NCBI RefSeq assembly: GCF_003952385.1
Contig: NZ_CP034444.1
Location: forward strand, 4,030,001-4,094,000
Source of the DNA: Mesorhizobium sp. M1D.F.Ca.ET.043.01.1.1
GTDB lineage: Bacteria > Pseudomonadota > Alphaproteobacteria > Rhizobiales > Rhizobiaceae
Direction of reading: 5' to 3'
DNA: 64,000 nucleotides
The position numbers and the translations under genes were made by a program. Of this stretch, positions 27,800 through 36,445 are shown in pieces (the stretch's first letter is position 1; the number at the start of each line of letters is the position of its first letter). Under the pieces are notes generated by a model. That model had not been told where the DNA came from. It was given only the letters and a program-made list of their open reading frames with translations, and ran no database searches.

Positions 27800-28336
27800 A
27801 AGCGCGTCCACGATCTTCCCTTTTGAAACGACCGTGCAGGGCTGGGGCAGACGGTAGTCGAGCACCGCCCATCCGCGTCAAGTCAGGTAGACCTCCTGCC
27901 CGTCGCGGAAGAGGCGTCGCTCGGCTGCCTGTATGGAAAGCGTCCCAACCGAAAATTGCGGCTCCGGAAAATGCCCATGGCGACGTGCCACTGCATGGAT
28001 ACGCGCTGAGAGTTCCCCCAGATCGAACGGCTTGACCAAATAGTCGTCGGCTCCAGCGTTGAAGCCCTCGATGCGATGCGAAATCCGATCGCAGGCTGTC
28101 AGAATGATGACCGGTGCCGATTCAAGTTCCTTGATCAGCTCCCGCAGATAGTCGATCCCATTGCCGTCCGGCAGGTGAACGTCGAGCAAAATAAGGTCGT
28201 AGCCGACCACAGCTGCATAATCGCGCGCTTCGGACAGGTTCTTGGCCCAGTCGACCGCGTGGCCACCAGCCACCAAATGATCGTGCATAGCACTTCCAAG
28301 GTCCTTATCGTCTTCAGTGAGCAGTATTCGCATCAT
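27800..28336 (-). pseudogene. Second response regulator, output domain broken
   Basis: ATG 28336 or 28333. The receiver is intact: TEDDKD pocket, Asp52 in ILLDVHLPDGNG and LVKPFDLGEL. It is close to 80-90% identical to the regulator at 25922 by eye. A stop after GQEVYLT (27878) removes the DNA-recognition helices, and homologous but frameshifted sequence continues to about 27800. There is no kinase gene behind it. If expressed, the 152-residue receiver could still compete for phosphoryl groups from the kinase. Confidence 0.75.
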
Positions 28337-28426
28337 GCTGCCGAGCTCCGGTATGAGGGCAAGGCTCCCATCTTATTGGTCGAAGCTGACAATAGGCTGA
28401 ACCGGCGGCAGCGAATTATTTGGGGA

Positions 28427-28446
28427 GCTTTCAGGCTGCTGTCAGC
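28427..28446 (+). promoter_or_regulatory. Response-regulator box, copy 4 (lipoprotein 2 promoter)
   Basis: GCTTTCAGGCTGCTGTCAGC, identical to copy 3, 49 bases before the ATG at 28496. The whole intergenic region (about 28330-28540) duplicates 26575-26780. Confidence 0.65.
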
Positions 28447-28495
28447 TACAACTTGCAAGAAAGGGGTCGTTAACAAAGCCAAACGAAGAGCCCCT

Positions 28496-28924
28496 ATGAA
28501 ACCCGTCCTGACCTCGGCACTTTTGCTCAATGTGACCCCCGGCGGCTGCATCAGCAAATTGATTTGGGAAACAGGCGCGCCGGTTCTAATGACCGACGCA
28601 GGCCGAGGTCTGGAACAGCTGGACCAGCGAACGGCGTCTTCGGTTTTTCAGGCAACAGCCACATGGAAGAATATGATTGGCTCGACCATGCGCCGAGCTT
28701 TGTCGAACGGATTGGTCGCGGGCGCACTACCACAGATTATGGCAGGTTTACGCCCTGGCCTTGACACCCGGGGTGATCGTCACCGGCGGAGCCGCGGCGT
28801 ACTGATCGGATATCTAACGTCGCTGAGTCTCTCGTCGGTGCAGTGGATCTCTCGGCTTAGCCATCATGCAAAAAACGACGGTTCCGCGACACCACTTTTC
28901 AGGTCCGTGACACAGGCTTTGTGA
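28496..28924 (+). CDS. Second small lipoprotein candidate
   Basis: 142 residues. The signal MKPVLTSALLLNVTPGGC is nearly the same as in lipoprotein 1, with a PGGC lipobox at Cys18, but the mature part is unrelated (ISKLIWETGAPVLMTDAGRG, then LEQLDQRTASSVFQATATW). The segment after about residue 85 (GLDTRGDRHRRSRG) is arginine-rich and may be out-of-frame or decayed sequence. A shared promoter and signal joined to a new mature part suggest reuse of an expression and export cassette. Confidence 0.45.
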   Translation: MKPVLTSALLLNVTPGGCISKLIWETGAPVLMTDAGRGLEQLDQRTASSVFQATATWKNMIGSTMRRALSNGLVAGALPQIMAGLRPGLDTRGDRHRRSRGVLIGYLTSLSLSSVQWISRLSHHAKNDGSATPLFRSVTQAL

Positions 28925-29090
28925 GCCGATCTGTTGTTCTTACCCCAGGCTAATGGCTGAACAGCTCTGTCGCCGGCTCGATGCGCCAGATGGCGCGATG
29001 TTTTGAACCCTTTCACGAGGCGACGGCAGCAGCCGACCGGCTCTCCTATCGCGGCTCCCGCGATCCACACACCCAGCAAGGGAATCTACC

Positions 29091-30212
29091 ATGGTAATGA
29101 AGGCACCGGTTGCCGACGCTAGGAATGGGTCGGTAGTAGATCGGCTGGTCGGCATCGACCTCGCTCGGGGCCTGGCTGTCTTCGGGATGTATGCCGCCCA
29201 TCTCGGTCCCGACCCCGGCGAAGGAGGACTAGTCGGGTTTCTGATGGAACTAACCCATGGGCGGCCGTCGGCCCTGTTTGCCGTATTGGCCGGTTTTTCA
29301 ATCCTCCTGATTACAGGTCGCAAGGCGCCGAAGTCGGGGATAGCCGGTAGACAGGCCATCGCCAGAGTCGCAATTCGTGCCCTTGTTTTGCTCGCGCTTG
29401 GCTCAATCCTGGGCTGCCTCGGTACCCAGGTCGAAGTCATCCTAGAATACTACGGAATTTGCTTCTTGTTGGTATTGCCGCTCCATCGGCTCAGCGCATA
29501 TCAGCTGGGCTTGATCGCTGCCGCTACGGCATTAGTTCTCCCGCAAGTCCGTTCCTCCCTTCTGTCGGTTGCCCCCAACCTCCTCGACCCGGTCTTCAAC
29601 CTCATGGTCAACGGCTACTATCCCGCGGTGACCTGGGTTCCTTTCCTCATCGCTGGCATGGCCATCGCGCGCCTTAATCTTAATACGCTAGCAGCGCATT
29701 GGCGCCTTGGTCTGGCGGGGGTCGCGCTGGCCGTGTTGGGCCATGGGGGATCCTTGCTCGCGCTGAGTTCCCGCGCTTTGACTGAAACCTCCTTGTGGTG
29801 GTCTGACGTTGACGGCGCTTTTGAGCCTTCCAAGTCGTCATTTATAGTCAAGTCGTCATGGATAGCCGCACCTCATAGCGAAACGACGCTTTCGATCGTG
29901 GGCAGCACCGGTTGCGCAATGATCATCTTGGCGGCTTGCATGCTCGCTGTGGATGCGCTCCCGCGTCTGCGAAAGCTGGTCTGGCCAATAATCGCAGTCG
30001 GCTCGATGTCTTTGACGGCCTATGTGCTGCACATTGCGGGAATAGCCTATCTTATGAAGATAAACATTTTCAAAGACGAGAGCCTGTCCACGCTCTTTGG
30101 CTTCGTTGTGGTTATCAGCACTTTTGCGGTGCTTTGGCTGCGCGTCTTCCAGCGAGGACCGATGGAAGTGCTGATGGGTAGGGTCGCAGATCTCGCGCGT
30201 CACATCCGCTGA
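29091..30212 (+). CDS. DUF418/DUF1624-type inner-membrane protein
   Basis: 373 residues with about ten hydrophobic segments. The start RLVGIDLARGLAVFGMYAAH is typical of DUF1624 (acyltransferase-like) domains, and the C-terminal half (GSMSLTAYVLHIAGIAYLM) matches DUF418. AAGGGA stands seven bases before the ATG at 29091. Members are thought to modify or transport cell-envelope compounds, but no substrate can be given. It stands alone between the lipoprotein and IS remnants. Confidence 0.85.
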   Translation: MVMKAPVADARNGSVVDRLVGIDLARGLAVFGMYAAHLGPDPGEGGLVGFLMELTHGRPSALFAVLAGFSILLITGRKAPKSGIAGRQAIARVAIRALVLLALGSILGCLGTQVEVILEYYGICFLLVLPLHRLSAYQLGLIAAATALVLPQVRSSLLSVAPNLLDPVFNLMVNGYYPAVTWVPFLIAGMAIARLNLNTLAAHWRLGLAGVALAVLGHGGSLLALSSRALTETSLWWSDVDGAFEPSKSSFIVKSSWIAAPHSETTLSIVGSTGCAMIILAACMLAVDALPRLRKLVWPIIAVGSMSLTAYVLHIAGIAYLMKINIFKDESLSTLFGFVVVISTFAVLWLRVFQRGPMEVLMGRVADLARHIR

Positions 30213-30278
30213 GCACCGCCGCGCCCCGGCCTCCCGATCACATTACGGACAAGGTGGGGCTTTGTCCAAAGCTTGTTC

Positions 30279-30314
30279 GCGGCAGGGGAGGGTACTTCCT
30301 CCCACCCTGCCGCC
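30279..30314 (+). terminator. Possible terminator hairpin after the DUF418 gene
   Basis: GCGGCAGGG and CCCTGCCGC arms, with a further GAGG/CCTC pairing inside, 67 bases after the stop. There is no T-run, so factor-independent termination is uncertain. Confidence 0.35.
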
Positions 30315-30372
30315 TTGTTGATGGAAGCTAAAACGGTCGCGCAGGCGCTAGAGTTGCATCGGCATAATCAGC

Positions 30373-30890
30373 TTAAACTCGCGAAGTTAAACCCGCGGTT
30401 GGTCTATCTCGGCCCGCCTCACCTGAAAGGCTAAGGTATCCGTTTCGGTCAAGGGTTTTAGGGGCCATTTTCGCTGCGCCTTGAGGAGAGCGTTTGCTAG
30501 GATGAGGAGCTTTCGCAACAAGATGATGACCTTTGCGGGTTTGCCTGCCGCCTTTAGCGCCTGGTATTTTGCCTTGAGGTCGGGGTTGAAGCGCAGGGCG
30601 AAGGGCCGGGCATGTAGAGGGCCTGGCGAACATTGGCCCGGCCGCCCAGGCGCGGCCGCTCCATTTTGCCGAGGCCGGCGAGGCTTGCGGCCTTTGGTTC
30701 CGAGTTCCGGCATGTCGATGGTGAGTGTGCAGGCGGTGGCATCCGATGCGCCATATGCTGGTCAGGATTTCGCGGCGCTGGACAGCGTCGGGATCGGCTT
30801 TCATGAGGGTAAGCATCGTCTGATCGATATCGCTGAGTTCACGTGGATCTGCTTCCAGCCACTCGTTGTTGTGGCGCCTGAGCAAGGCAA
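30373..30890 (-). pseudogene. IS110-family transposase remnant (C-terminal part)
   Basis: Frame 1 holds RRHNNEWLEADPRELSDIDQ and IWRIGCH. A frameshift follows, then MPELGTKGRK, ALRFNPDLKAKYQALKAAGK and the end LLRKLLILANALLKAQRKW, all typical of the C-terminal transposase_20 part of IS110. The N-terminal DEDD domain is missing. Confidence 0.75.
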
Positions 30891-31040
30891 GCGGTCAAGG
30901 TCTGGCTCTGGTGCTGGCTGCGGTGCGATCCCCGCACGGGCCAGGTGCCGATCGTGTCGACGATCCACCTCGCCGCGACCAGAGAGCTGCTACTCTCTTC
31001 CGCTGTTCATTCTGGCCTCTTCGCAATGAATGTCATAAAA

Positions 31041-31300
31041 TCACCTGTCGCAATTAATGGTTTTTGATTTGGCTCCAGCAGCTGGCAGATATCGCCGAGA
31101 GTTCCGCAGAGAGCGTCGAAAGTTTTGGCCGCCTTCTTCCGCAGCCGCGCCTTGAGTTTTGAGCAGACCTGTCTTGATCGGGTTGAGATCGGGCGAGCAT
31201 GGCGGCAGGATCAGGAGCCAGTGCCCTTTGGCCAACCAGTGGGCGGCGCGTACCTTGCCGACAATCTGGGGTTCCGAACCCGACAGTTGGTTTTCAACCC
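31041..31300 (-). pseudogene. IS630-family transposase remnant
   Basis: LLILPPCSPDLNPIKTGLLK is the conserved end of the IS630 DDE domain, followed by the family C-terminal tail (RSLRNSRRYLPAAGAKSKTI). Only this last part survives. Confidence 0.75.
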
Positions 31301-31741
31301 GACAGTGGCCCGCCTCAGAGCAGGCTACCGCCCTTCGGAGCAGGCAGAAGCTAATCGAGGTTCGCGGGTTCCGGTTTGAATGTGCAGGTCGCTGCGCGCC
31401 TGATCTTTCGGTCTGGCGGCACATGACAAAAACCCTCATTTTGGCCGACGATACCCGGTCAGGAGCGGGTATCGCAGTCGAGAAGCGACCCGAGCACGTC
31501 CACAAGATGTGCCGAGTTTGCAAGGTGTGTCATTGTTTCTGTCAACGTTCGAGCGACAGCGCACGACGAAACGTCTGGCATACGCCTCGTCTGGCACGCG
31601 CCTCGCATATGTTGCAGTTGCTGCTGGAGATCAGGCGATCGAGTGGGCCTTGCAATTTTCCGATTTTGATGCGCCTAAAGTCTCGTGTACAAATCAGGCT
31701 GGCGTGAATGGCCTGCCTAAGTTGCGACTTATTACAAAGGA
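31301..31741. other. No recognisable gene
   Basis: Remnant-like sequence up to the cold-shock gene. A TGGCACGCGCCTCGCA at about 31595-31610 resembles a sigma54 site with one mismatch, but no activator motif was found. Confidence 0.4.
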
Positions 31742-31747
31742 ATGGAT

Positions 31748-31960
31748 ATGGCGACTGGAACGGTGAAGTGGTTCAACAGCACGAAGGGTTTTGGTTTTAT
31801 TCAGCCTGACAACGGCGGTCAGGATGTCTTTGTCCACATTTCCGCTGTTGAACGAGCGGGCCTGTCGACCCTTAATGAGGGCCAGAAGATCAACTACGAG
31901 GTGGAACAGGATCGCCGCACGGGAAAGTCCTCTGCAGGCAGCCTCAGCAAGGCTGGCTAA
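31748..31960 (+). CDS. cspA: Cold-shock domain protein (CspA family)
   Basis: 70 residues, standard for the family. ATG 31748 is chosen because AAAGGA ends seven bases before it; ATG 31742 is too close. RNP1 (KGFGFIQPD) and RNP2 (VFVHISAV) RNA-binding motifs are both intact. The protein binds single-stranded RNA and helps translation in the cold or under stress. It is a single gene, convergent with the Ros/MucR gene and separated from it by a symmetric terminator. Confidence 0.95.
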   Translation: MATGTVKWFNSTKGFGFIQPDNGGQDVFVHISAVERAGLSTLNEGQKINYEVEQDRRTGKSSAGSLSKAG

Positions 31961-32105
31961 CGGTCCGGGAAAGCCTTGGCAAGGTTCGTCATCGCCGGAA
32001 CGCATTGACGGCTCGAAACCCGGGCCGGAGCATGCAAGTTAATGCCGCGGCAGGGATTGCTGGAGCCATCATGAATTACTCTGGAAATGAGGCTCTTGGA
32101 CGGGA

Positions 32106-32131
32106 AAGGCGGGGCTCATCCCCGCCCTTTG
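32106..32131. terminator. Symmetric terminator between cspA and the Ros/MucR gene
   Basis: GGCGGGG, a CTCAT loop and CCCCGCC, flanked by AAA on the left and CTTTGATT on the right. It can work in both directions, as expected between convergent genes. Confidence 0.65.
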
Positions 32132-32188
32132 ATTCCGCGCAGATTGGGCCAACGGCTGCTGCGCGTCCGAACGACTGTTGATACGGAT

Positions 32189-32659
32189 TTAGGCTGCGAC
32201 CTTCTTGCGGGTCCGTTTCGCCGGCGCCGTGGCTGGGGCTTCCGGCTCTTTCGGTTTGCGGCCGAGTCCCATGGTCTTGGCCAAGGCGGAGCGCGCAGCG
32301 GCGTAATTCGGCGCCACCATGGGATAATCCGACGGCAGACCCCATTTGGCGCGATATTCGTCTGGGGTCAGACCATAGTGCGTCGCCAGATGGCGCTTTA
32401 GCGATTTGAATTTCTTGCCGTCTTCAAGGCTAATGATGTAGTCCGGTTCGATCGACTTTTTGATCGGGACAGCAGGTTTTTTTACAGGCACAGGCTCTTC
32501 TGCCGGTATGAGTCCAGCCGTGCCGTTTAGAGCCCCGTGCACTTGGGCGATCAGGGCAGGAAGCTCCCCCGCCGGGACGGGGTTGTTGGAGACGTAGGCT
32601 GATACAACATCGGCAGTGAGCTCGATGAGGATGTCGGTCTTGTGGGGTTCTTCTGTCAT
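32189..32659 (-). CDS. Ros/MucR-family regulator without the zinc cysteine
   Basis: 156 residues. The family core YIISLEDGKKFKSLKRHLAT is followed by THYGLTPDEYRAKWGLPSDY and a basic C-terminal tail rich in K, P and A. In Ros the zinc is held by two Cys and two His. Here the first Cys is Ser77 and the second is Asp80, so zinc binding as in Ros is not expected. Such zinc-less Ros homologues (Ml proteins) are known from Mesorhizobium loti. MucR proteins bind AT-rich DNA, often as H-NS-like regulators of exopolysaccharide and symbiosis genes. A nod box stands 470 bases upstream in the right orientation. Confidence 0.88.
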   Translation of the reverse strand: MTEEPHKTDILIELTADVVSAYVSNNPVPAGELPALIAQVHGALNGTAGLIPAEEPVPVKKPAVPIKKSIEPDYIISLEDGKKFKSLKRHLATHYGLTPDEYRAKWGLPSDYPMVAPNYAAARSALAKTMGLGRKPKEPEAPATAPAKRTRKKVAA

Positions 32660-33128
32660 AAACTTCTCCGGGCAGCTTGAAACACAGTTGGGCGAAGTGT
32701 CGCTTCATAGTGGCGGTTGCCGCTGAAAGCAAATGGATCGACGGGTGCGCTGCTCCTCCACCATTGAAGTCTCGGCGACGCATCCCGTCATCGTCCATCG
32801 CTAAAGGCAGCGTATTGAATTATGGGAGCGGTCGCGCCCGCCCCACCATAGCGATACAGCAAGACAATCAAAAAAGCCGGTCTTTGCTTGGCCCCAAATC
32901 TTTTCTCCTTTCGTGAACGCTGAGCTGCCAAGCTGCTACAGTTCACCTCGCGGGGCAACCGTGCACAACACAGGAGTCGCCCGAGCGATACATTCTTCAC
33001 TTGCCGCTTATCAGCGCTGGTGATTGCACTTTGCAGCCTGCCTCCGGACCCGCAGCGCTCACGCTGTTGGTTTTGCGCCTGCAGGCGTCGGAAGTCGGAT
33101 CGCCGCAGCTAATTTCCTCAGGCGGACG
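32660..33128. other. Leader between nod box and Ros/MucR gene
   Basis: A minus-strand frame of 70 codons (32788-33000, MKNVSLGRLLCCARLPREVN) is open but has no good ribosome-binding site or known relative. I treat the stretch as leader. Confidence 0.4.
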
Positions 33129-33175
33129 AATTCAACAAATCGATTGTTTGGATCGAAGGCATCCACACCATCGAT
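33129..33175 (-). promoter_or_regulatory. nod box upstream of the Ros/MucR gene
   Basis: 47 bases. On the minus strand it begins ATCGATGGTGTGGATG, continues with CGATCCAAACAATCGATTT and ends TGTTGAATT, matching the NodD-binding consensus in nearly all conserved positions. Transcription would go toward 32659. Confidence 0.85.
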
Positions 33176-33553
33176 GCCTCTAGAATAGGATCCAGCTACA
33201 ATCACCGTGCTGTAATGGCAGGGACGGCCAGCACAAGCGCGACACGATCCGGCGGGTCCATCGCTGCGTTACGTATTCATGGCTACTGCATCGGGCGCTC
33301 GGTCGACCGCCTTAAGCCAGGTCGCCGCATTGCGAGACGGTGACCGGCGAGGGAGAGGGCGCTCTGGCAACGAAGCGAGGCGGGTGGCCTTGCGGGTGGC
33401 CGCGTGATGTCATCCGGCTCTCCTGCCGATCTCTGCCGGCCAGATCTGGAGCAACTGTTTTGCATAGATATGGCTCTCTTCAGGGGGCCATCTATGATGG
33501 GAGCCGAGCGCGTGTTCGAGCCGGGGAACAGGCTGCGCATGCACTGTGCCCAC
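33176..33553. other. No recognisable gene
   Basis: The stretch between the end of y4yS and the nod box. Only short frames, nothing recognised. Confidence 0.45.
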
Positions 33554-34096
33554 CTATTGCGATCGTGCTAACCTTGGTTGTTTGGACTTGCCGTTAAAGG
33601 CAAGCGACAGATTGAAGTTATGCTGCACCATCTGATTGCCTGGCTCGTTTTCGAGAGCTCGCCGATACAGGGCCTGTGCCGCGTCATGCCGCCCCTCAAT
33701 GTCCAAAATCACGCCCTTCGCATTCAATGCACGTACGTTTCCTGGGGCTGCAACCAAGACGCTGTCGAGCACCTCAACCGCTTCGTGCGGGCGCTTCTGG
33801 CCCACCAAGGCATTTGTAAGTCGTATCGCCGCATCAACATTGTCCGGGTGCTGCTTCACCTCATCCCGCAAAGCCCGCTCTTGAACATCCTGACCAACTT
33901 CGCGCAAAATGCGTTCGCGCATAGCCGGATCGATTTGATCGGCGCTGAGCAACTCGGGGGAAGATGTCTCCTGCACGGAAAGAGCCGGCTTTTGCCAGCT
34001 GGCGCAACCGCCCAAAGGCAGAATGGCGAGTACGGCAAAAAGAAGTGAGTTCCGGCGCAGAAACATAGGCGATGGAGAAACTGTATTACTATTCAT
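33554..34096 (-). CDS. y4yS: TPR-containing lipoprotein of the T3SS operon (Y4yS-like)
   Basis: 180 residues. A signal with an LGGC lipobox (AVLAILPLGGC) predicts an outer-membrane lipoprotein. TPR-type repeats occupy about residues 85-165 (DNVDAAIRLTNALVGQKRPH and NVRALNAKGVILDIEGRHDA). This is the last gene of the nopC-like/nopA/y4yQ/rhcV/y4yS operon, the same order as in Rhizobium sp. NGR234. It may act as a pilotin for the split secretin or help its assembly, but that role is inference. Confidence 0.85.
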   Translation of the reverse strand: MNSNTVSPSPMFLRRNSLLFAVLAILPLGGCASWQKPALSVQETSSPELLSADQIDPAMRERILREVGQDVQERALRDEVKQHPDNVDAAIRLTNALVGQKRPHEAVEVLDSVLVAAPGNVRALNAKGVILDIEGRHDAAQALYRRALENEPGNQMVQHNFNLSLAFNGKSKQPRLARSQ

Positions 34097-34149
34097 GTTA
34101 TCTCTCAGTTATCGGGGAGGCGCGTGGCGTTCAGTTAGGAAAGGTGGGA

Positions 34150-36213
34150 CTACTCTAACAATCCGCTGTTCGATCCGTGCGGGAGTGTGACGGATCCTGC
34201 GGGGCGAATTGTAAAGTCGGAGGCGAGGTCTTGATAAGACAGCACGGCGAGATCAACCCCGTTTCGCGTCAGAAAGCCGCGGACGAAACGTCGGACATCC
34301 ATCGACGTCAACAGAATAGGGCGGGTTTGACCCGGTTCTGCGTTCGAAAGGACCTGACGTATCTGTGATAGCATCGCTTCGCTTTGCCGATCCTCCAGTG
34401 CGAGATAGGGGCCTGCATCCGAATCTCGAACCGCGCCACGCATCACATCCTCGCTCTCGCGCTCGACGACCAGGGCGGACACGATGCCCTCCGTGTTGGC
34501 ATGGCGGTGGCAGATCTGTCGCTTCAAACCAGAACGGACATATTCCGTCAGCAGGGCAACGTTCTGCTCACGCTCGCTCCATTCGGCCAATGCCTCCAAC
34601 ACGAGACGGGTGTGGCGGATTGGGATACCTTCCTCCAGGAGGCGGCGCAGAACATCGGCAATCCGAGGAATCGGCGTCGTGCGTAGCACCTCTTTCACAA
34701 GCTCAGAATATTCCTGCTCCATTCGGCCCAGGAAATGTCGGGTCTCTTGGATGCCCACCAATCGCGGTGCGTAGCGGGTCAACGCTGCATGGACGCGCAA
34801 GGCGAGGAGTTCGCCGGGAGCCCTATGCTCCGTGCCGGCGCCCGTAAGGGCCTTTGCAGGGGTATGTTCAACCGGGAGTGTGTCCGTTTTCGGCTCACGT
34901 CTAAGGGGGACACCGCTCGAGTCGACGTGCGCTACATCGGCTCGGAGCGCCATCTGGTTTGGATCTAAGGCGTCCTGTTCGACTGGCACGCCCTCGACAT
35001 CAATTCGGAATTGCGATTCAGGCAGCTGCTCGTCAACCAAGACAGGGATGCGAGGAACGATAATGCCCAGATCGGCTGTGACCAGGAGCGAAACGCGCCC
35101 AATATGTTTTTGCAATTCGGCTTGATCGACCGCCTGCATAAGATCTGGCGCTAGAAAAAATGCGATCGGGAATTCCTTCGCAGGCGCGGCTTGCTTAGGC
35201 TCCGCTGCAGTTCCACCTTTCGCATCGGCAGTGCCGGCGCCCAGCACATCAGCCTTGACAATGCTTACCGCAGCGAACACTGCGGCCAGCATCAGAAAGA
35301 CGGGGAGGGGAAACCCAGGAACGAACCCCATTACAACCAGGACGCCGGCCGCCAGTCGCAAGGCTCGAGTGCTGGCCGTGAGCTGACTGACCATTTCTGT
35401 ACCGAGGTTGATCCTCGCCGTCCCAGTCACACGGGTGACGATGGTCGCCGCAGTAATGGAGAGCAGAAGGGCCGGAATCTGCGATATCAATGCATCGCCT
35501 ATCGTCAGCAGAGTGTAGTGATGCAGTACCTCGCCGAAGGACATGCCCTTGGAGAGCAGGCCGATCGAAATTCCACCCAGCATGTTGATGCAGATAACCA
35601 CCAGCCCGGCGATGGAATCGCCCTTCACAAATTTCATCGCGCCGTCCATCGCGCCATAGAGTTGGCTTTCCTTCTCCAATTCGGCGCGCCGCCGGCGGGA
35701 TTCGTTGGCATCGATGTGGCCGTTGCGTAGCTCTGCGTCGACCGCCATTTGCTTGCCCGGCAGAGCATCCAGCGTGAAACGCGCCGCCACTTCTGCCACC
35801 CGTTCGGCACCCTTCGCGAGGACCATGAATTGCACCATGGTGACGACCAGAAATATGACGAAACCCACCACGATATTGCCTGAAATGACGAAATCGCCAA
35901 AAGTATGAATAATGCTGCCGGCCTCCCCCTCGGCCAGGATCAGTCGCGTCGTTGCGACCGTGAGCGCGAGACGGAATACAGTGGAAATCAAAATAACGCC
36001 GGGCAAAGAGGAAAAATCAAGTGGAGTACTGACATACAGGGCAACCATCATCAGCAGTATGGCCAACCCCATATTGAATCCTATCAGGGCGTCGACCACC
36101 ACGACCGGGATAGGCATGACCATCATCGCGACAGCCAGAAGCAGCATCAACGCAACCATTAAATCCGGGCTGGCCGGCGCACGCTTGATGAAGTCACGCA
36201 GGACGTTGGCCAT
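34150..36213 (-). CDS. rhcV: T3SS export gate protein RhcV (SctV)
   Basis: 687 residues. About eight membrane segments fill the first 330 residues, with the FHIPEP-family signature NMGLAILLMMVALYVSTPLD and FRLALTVATTRLIL. A large cytoplasmic C-terminal domain forms the nonameric ring that receives substrates and chaperones. AAGG stands nine bases before the ATG. The gene belongs to the tts-box operon starting at 38097. Confidence 0.97.
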   Translation of the reverse strand: MANVLRDFIKRAPASPDLMVALMLLLAVAMMVMPIPVVVVDALIGFNMGLAILLMMVALYVSTPLDFSSLPGVILISTVFRLALTVATTRLILAEGEAGSIIHTFGDFVISGNIVVGFVIFLVVTMVQFMVLAKGAERVAEVAARFTLDALPGKQMAVDAELRNGHIDANESRRRRAELEKESQLYGAMDGAMKFVKGDSIAGLVVICINMLGGISIGLLSKGMSFGEVLHHYTLLTIGDALISQIPALLLSITAATIVTRVTGTARINLGTEMVSQLTASTRALRLAAGVLVVMGFVPGFPLPVFLMLAAVFAAVSIVKADVLGAGTADAKGGTAAEPKQAAPAKEFPIAFFLAPDLMQAVDQAELQKHIGRVSLLVTADLGIIVPRIPVLVDEQLPESQFRIDVEGVPVEQDALDPNQMALRADVAHVDSSGVPLRREPKTDTLPVEHTPAKALTGAGTEHRAPGELLALRVHAALTRYAPRLVGIQETRHFLGRMEQEYSELVKEVLRTTPIPRIADVLRRLLEEGIPIRHTRLVLEALAEWSEREQNVALLTEYVRSGLKRQICHRHANTEGIVSALVVERESEDVMRGAVRDSDAGPYLALEDRQSEAMLSQIRQVLSNAEPGQTRPILLTSMDVRRFVRGFLTRNGVDLAVLSYQDLASDFTIRPAGSVTLPHGSNSGLLE

Positions 36214-36445
36214 CGAGACACCTTTGCAATCGGTTGAGACTTACTCTGCTGTTACGCCATGAAACGTGGCTTTCGAACTCCGAAGGCGCCTCAGCCTTGG
36301 CCAGCGCGTGACCCTGCATGAGAGCCACAAGCAGGCGCGAAATGGCTGGGCAGCAAATGTTTCCAACGCAGCCAGCTTGTCAGCACCGAGCGCGACAGGA
36401 TGTTTGGCTGGCCATAGAGTGCTGCTTGATGGGGCCTGCGAGCTT

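Noticed and set aside
31595..31610. Sigma54-like site upstream of cspA
   Set aside because: One mismatch to the consensus but no TGT-N10-ACA motif within 200 bases, and it lies in a short local repeat.
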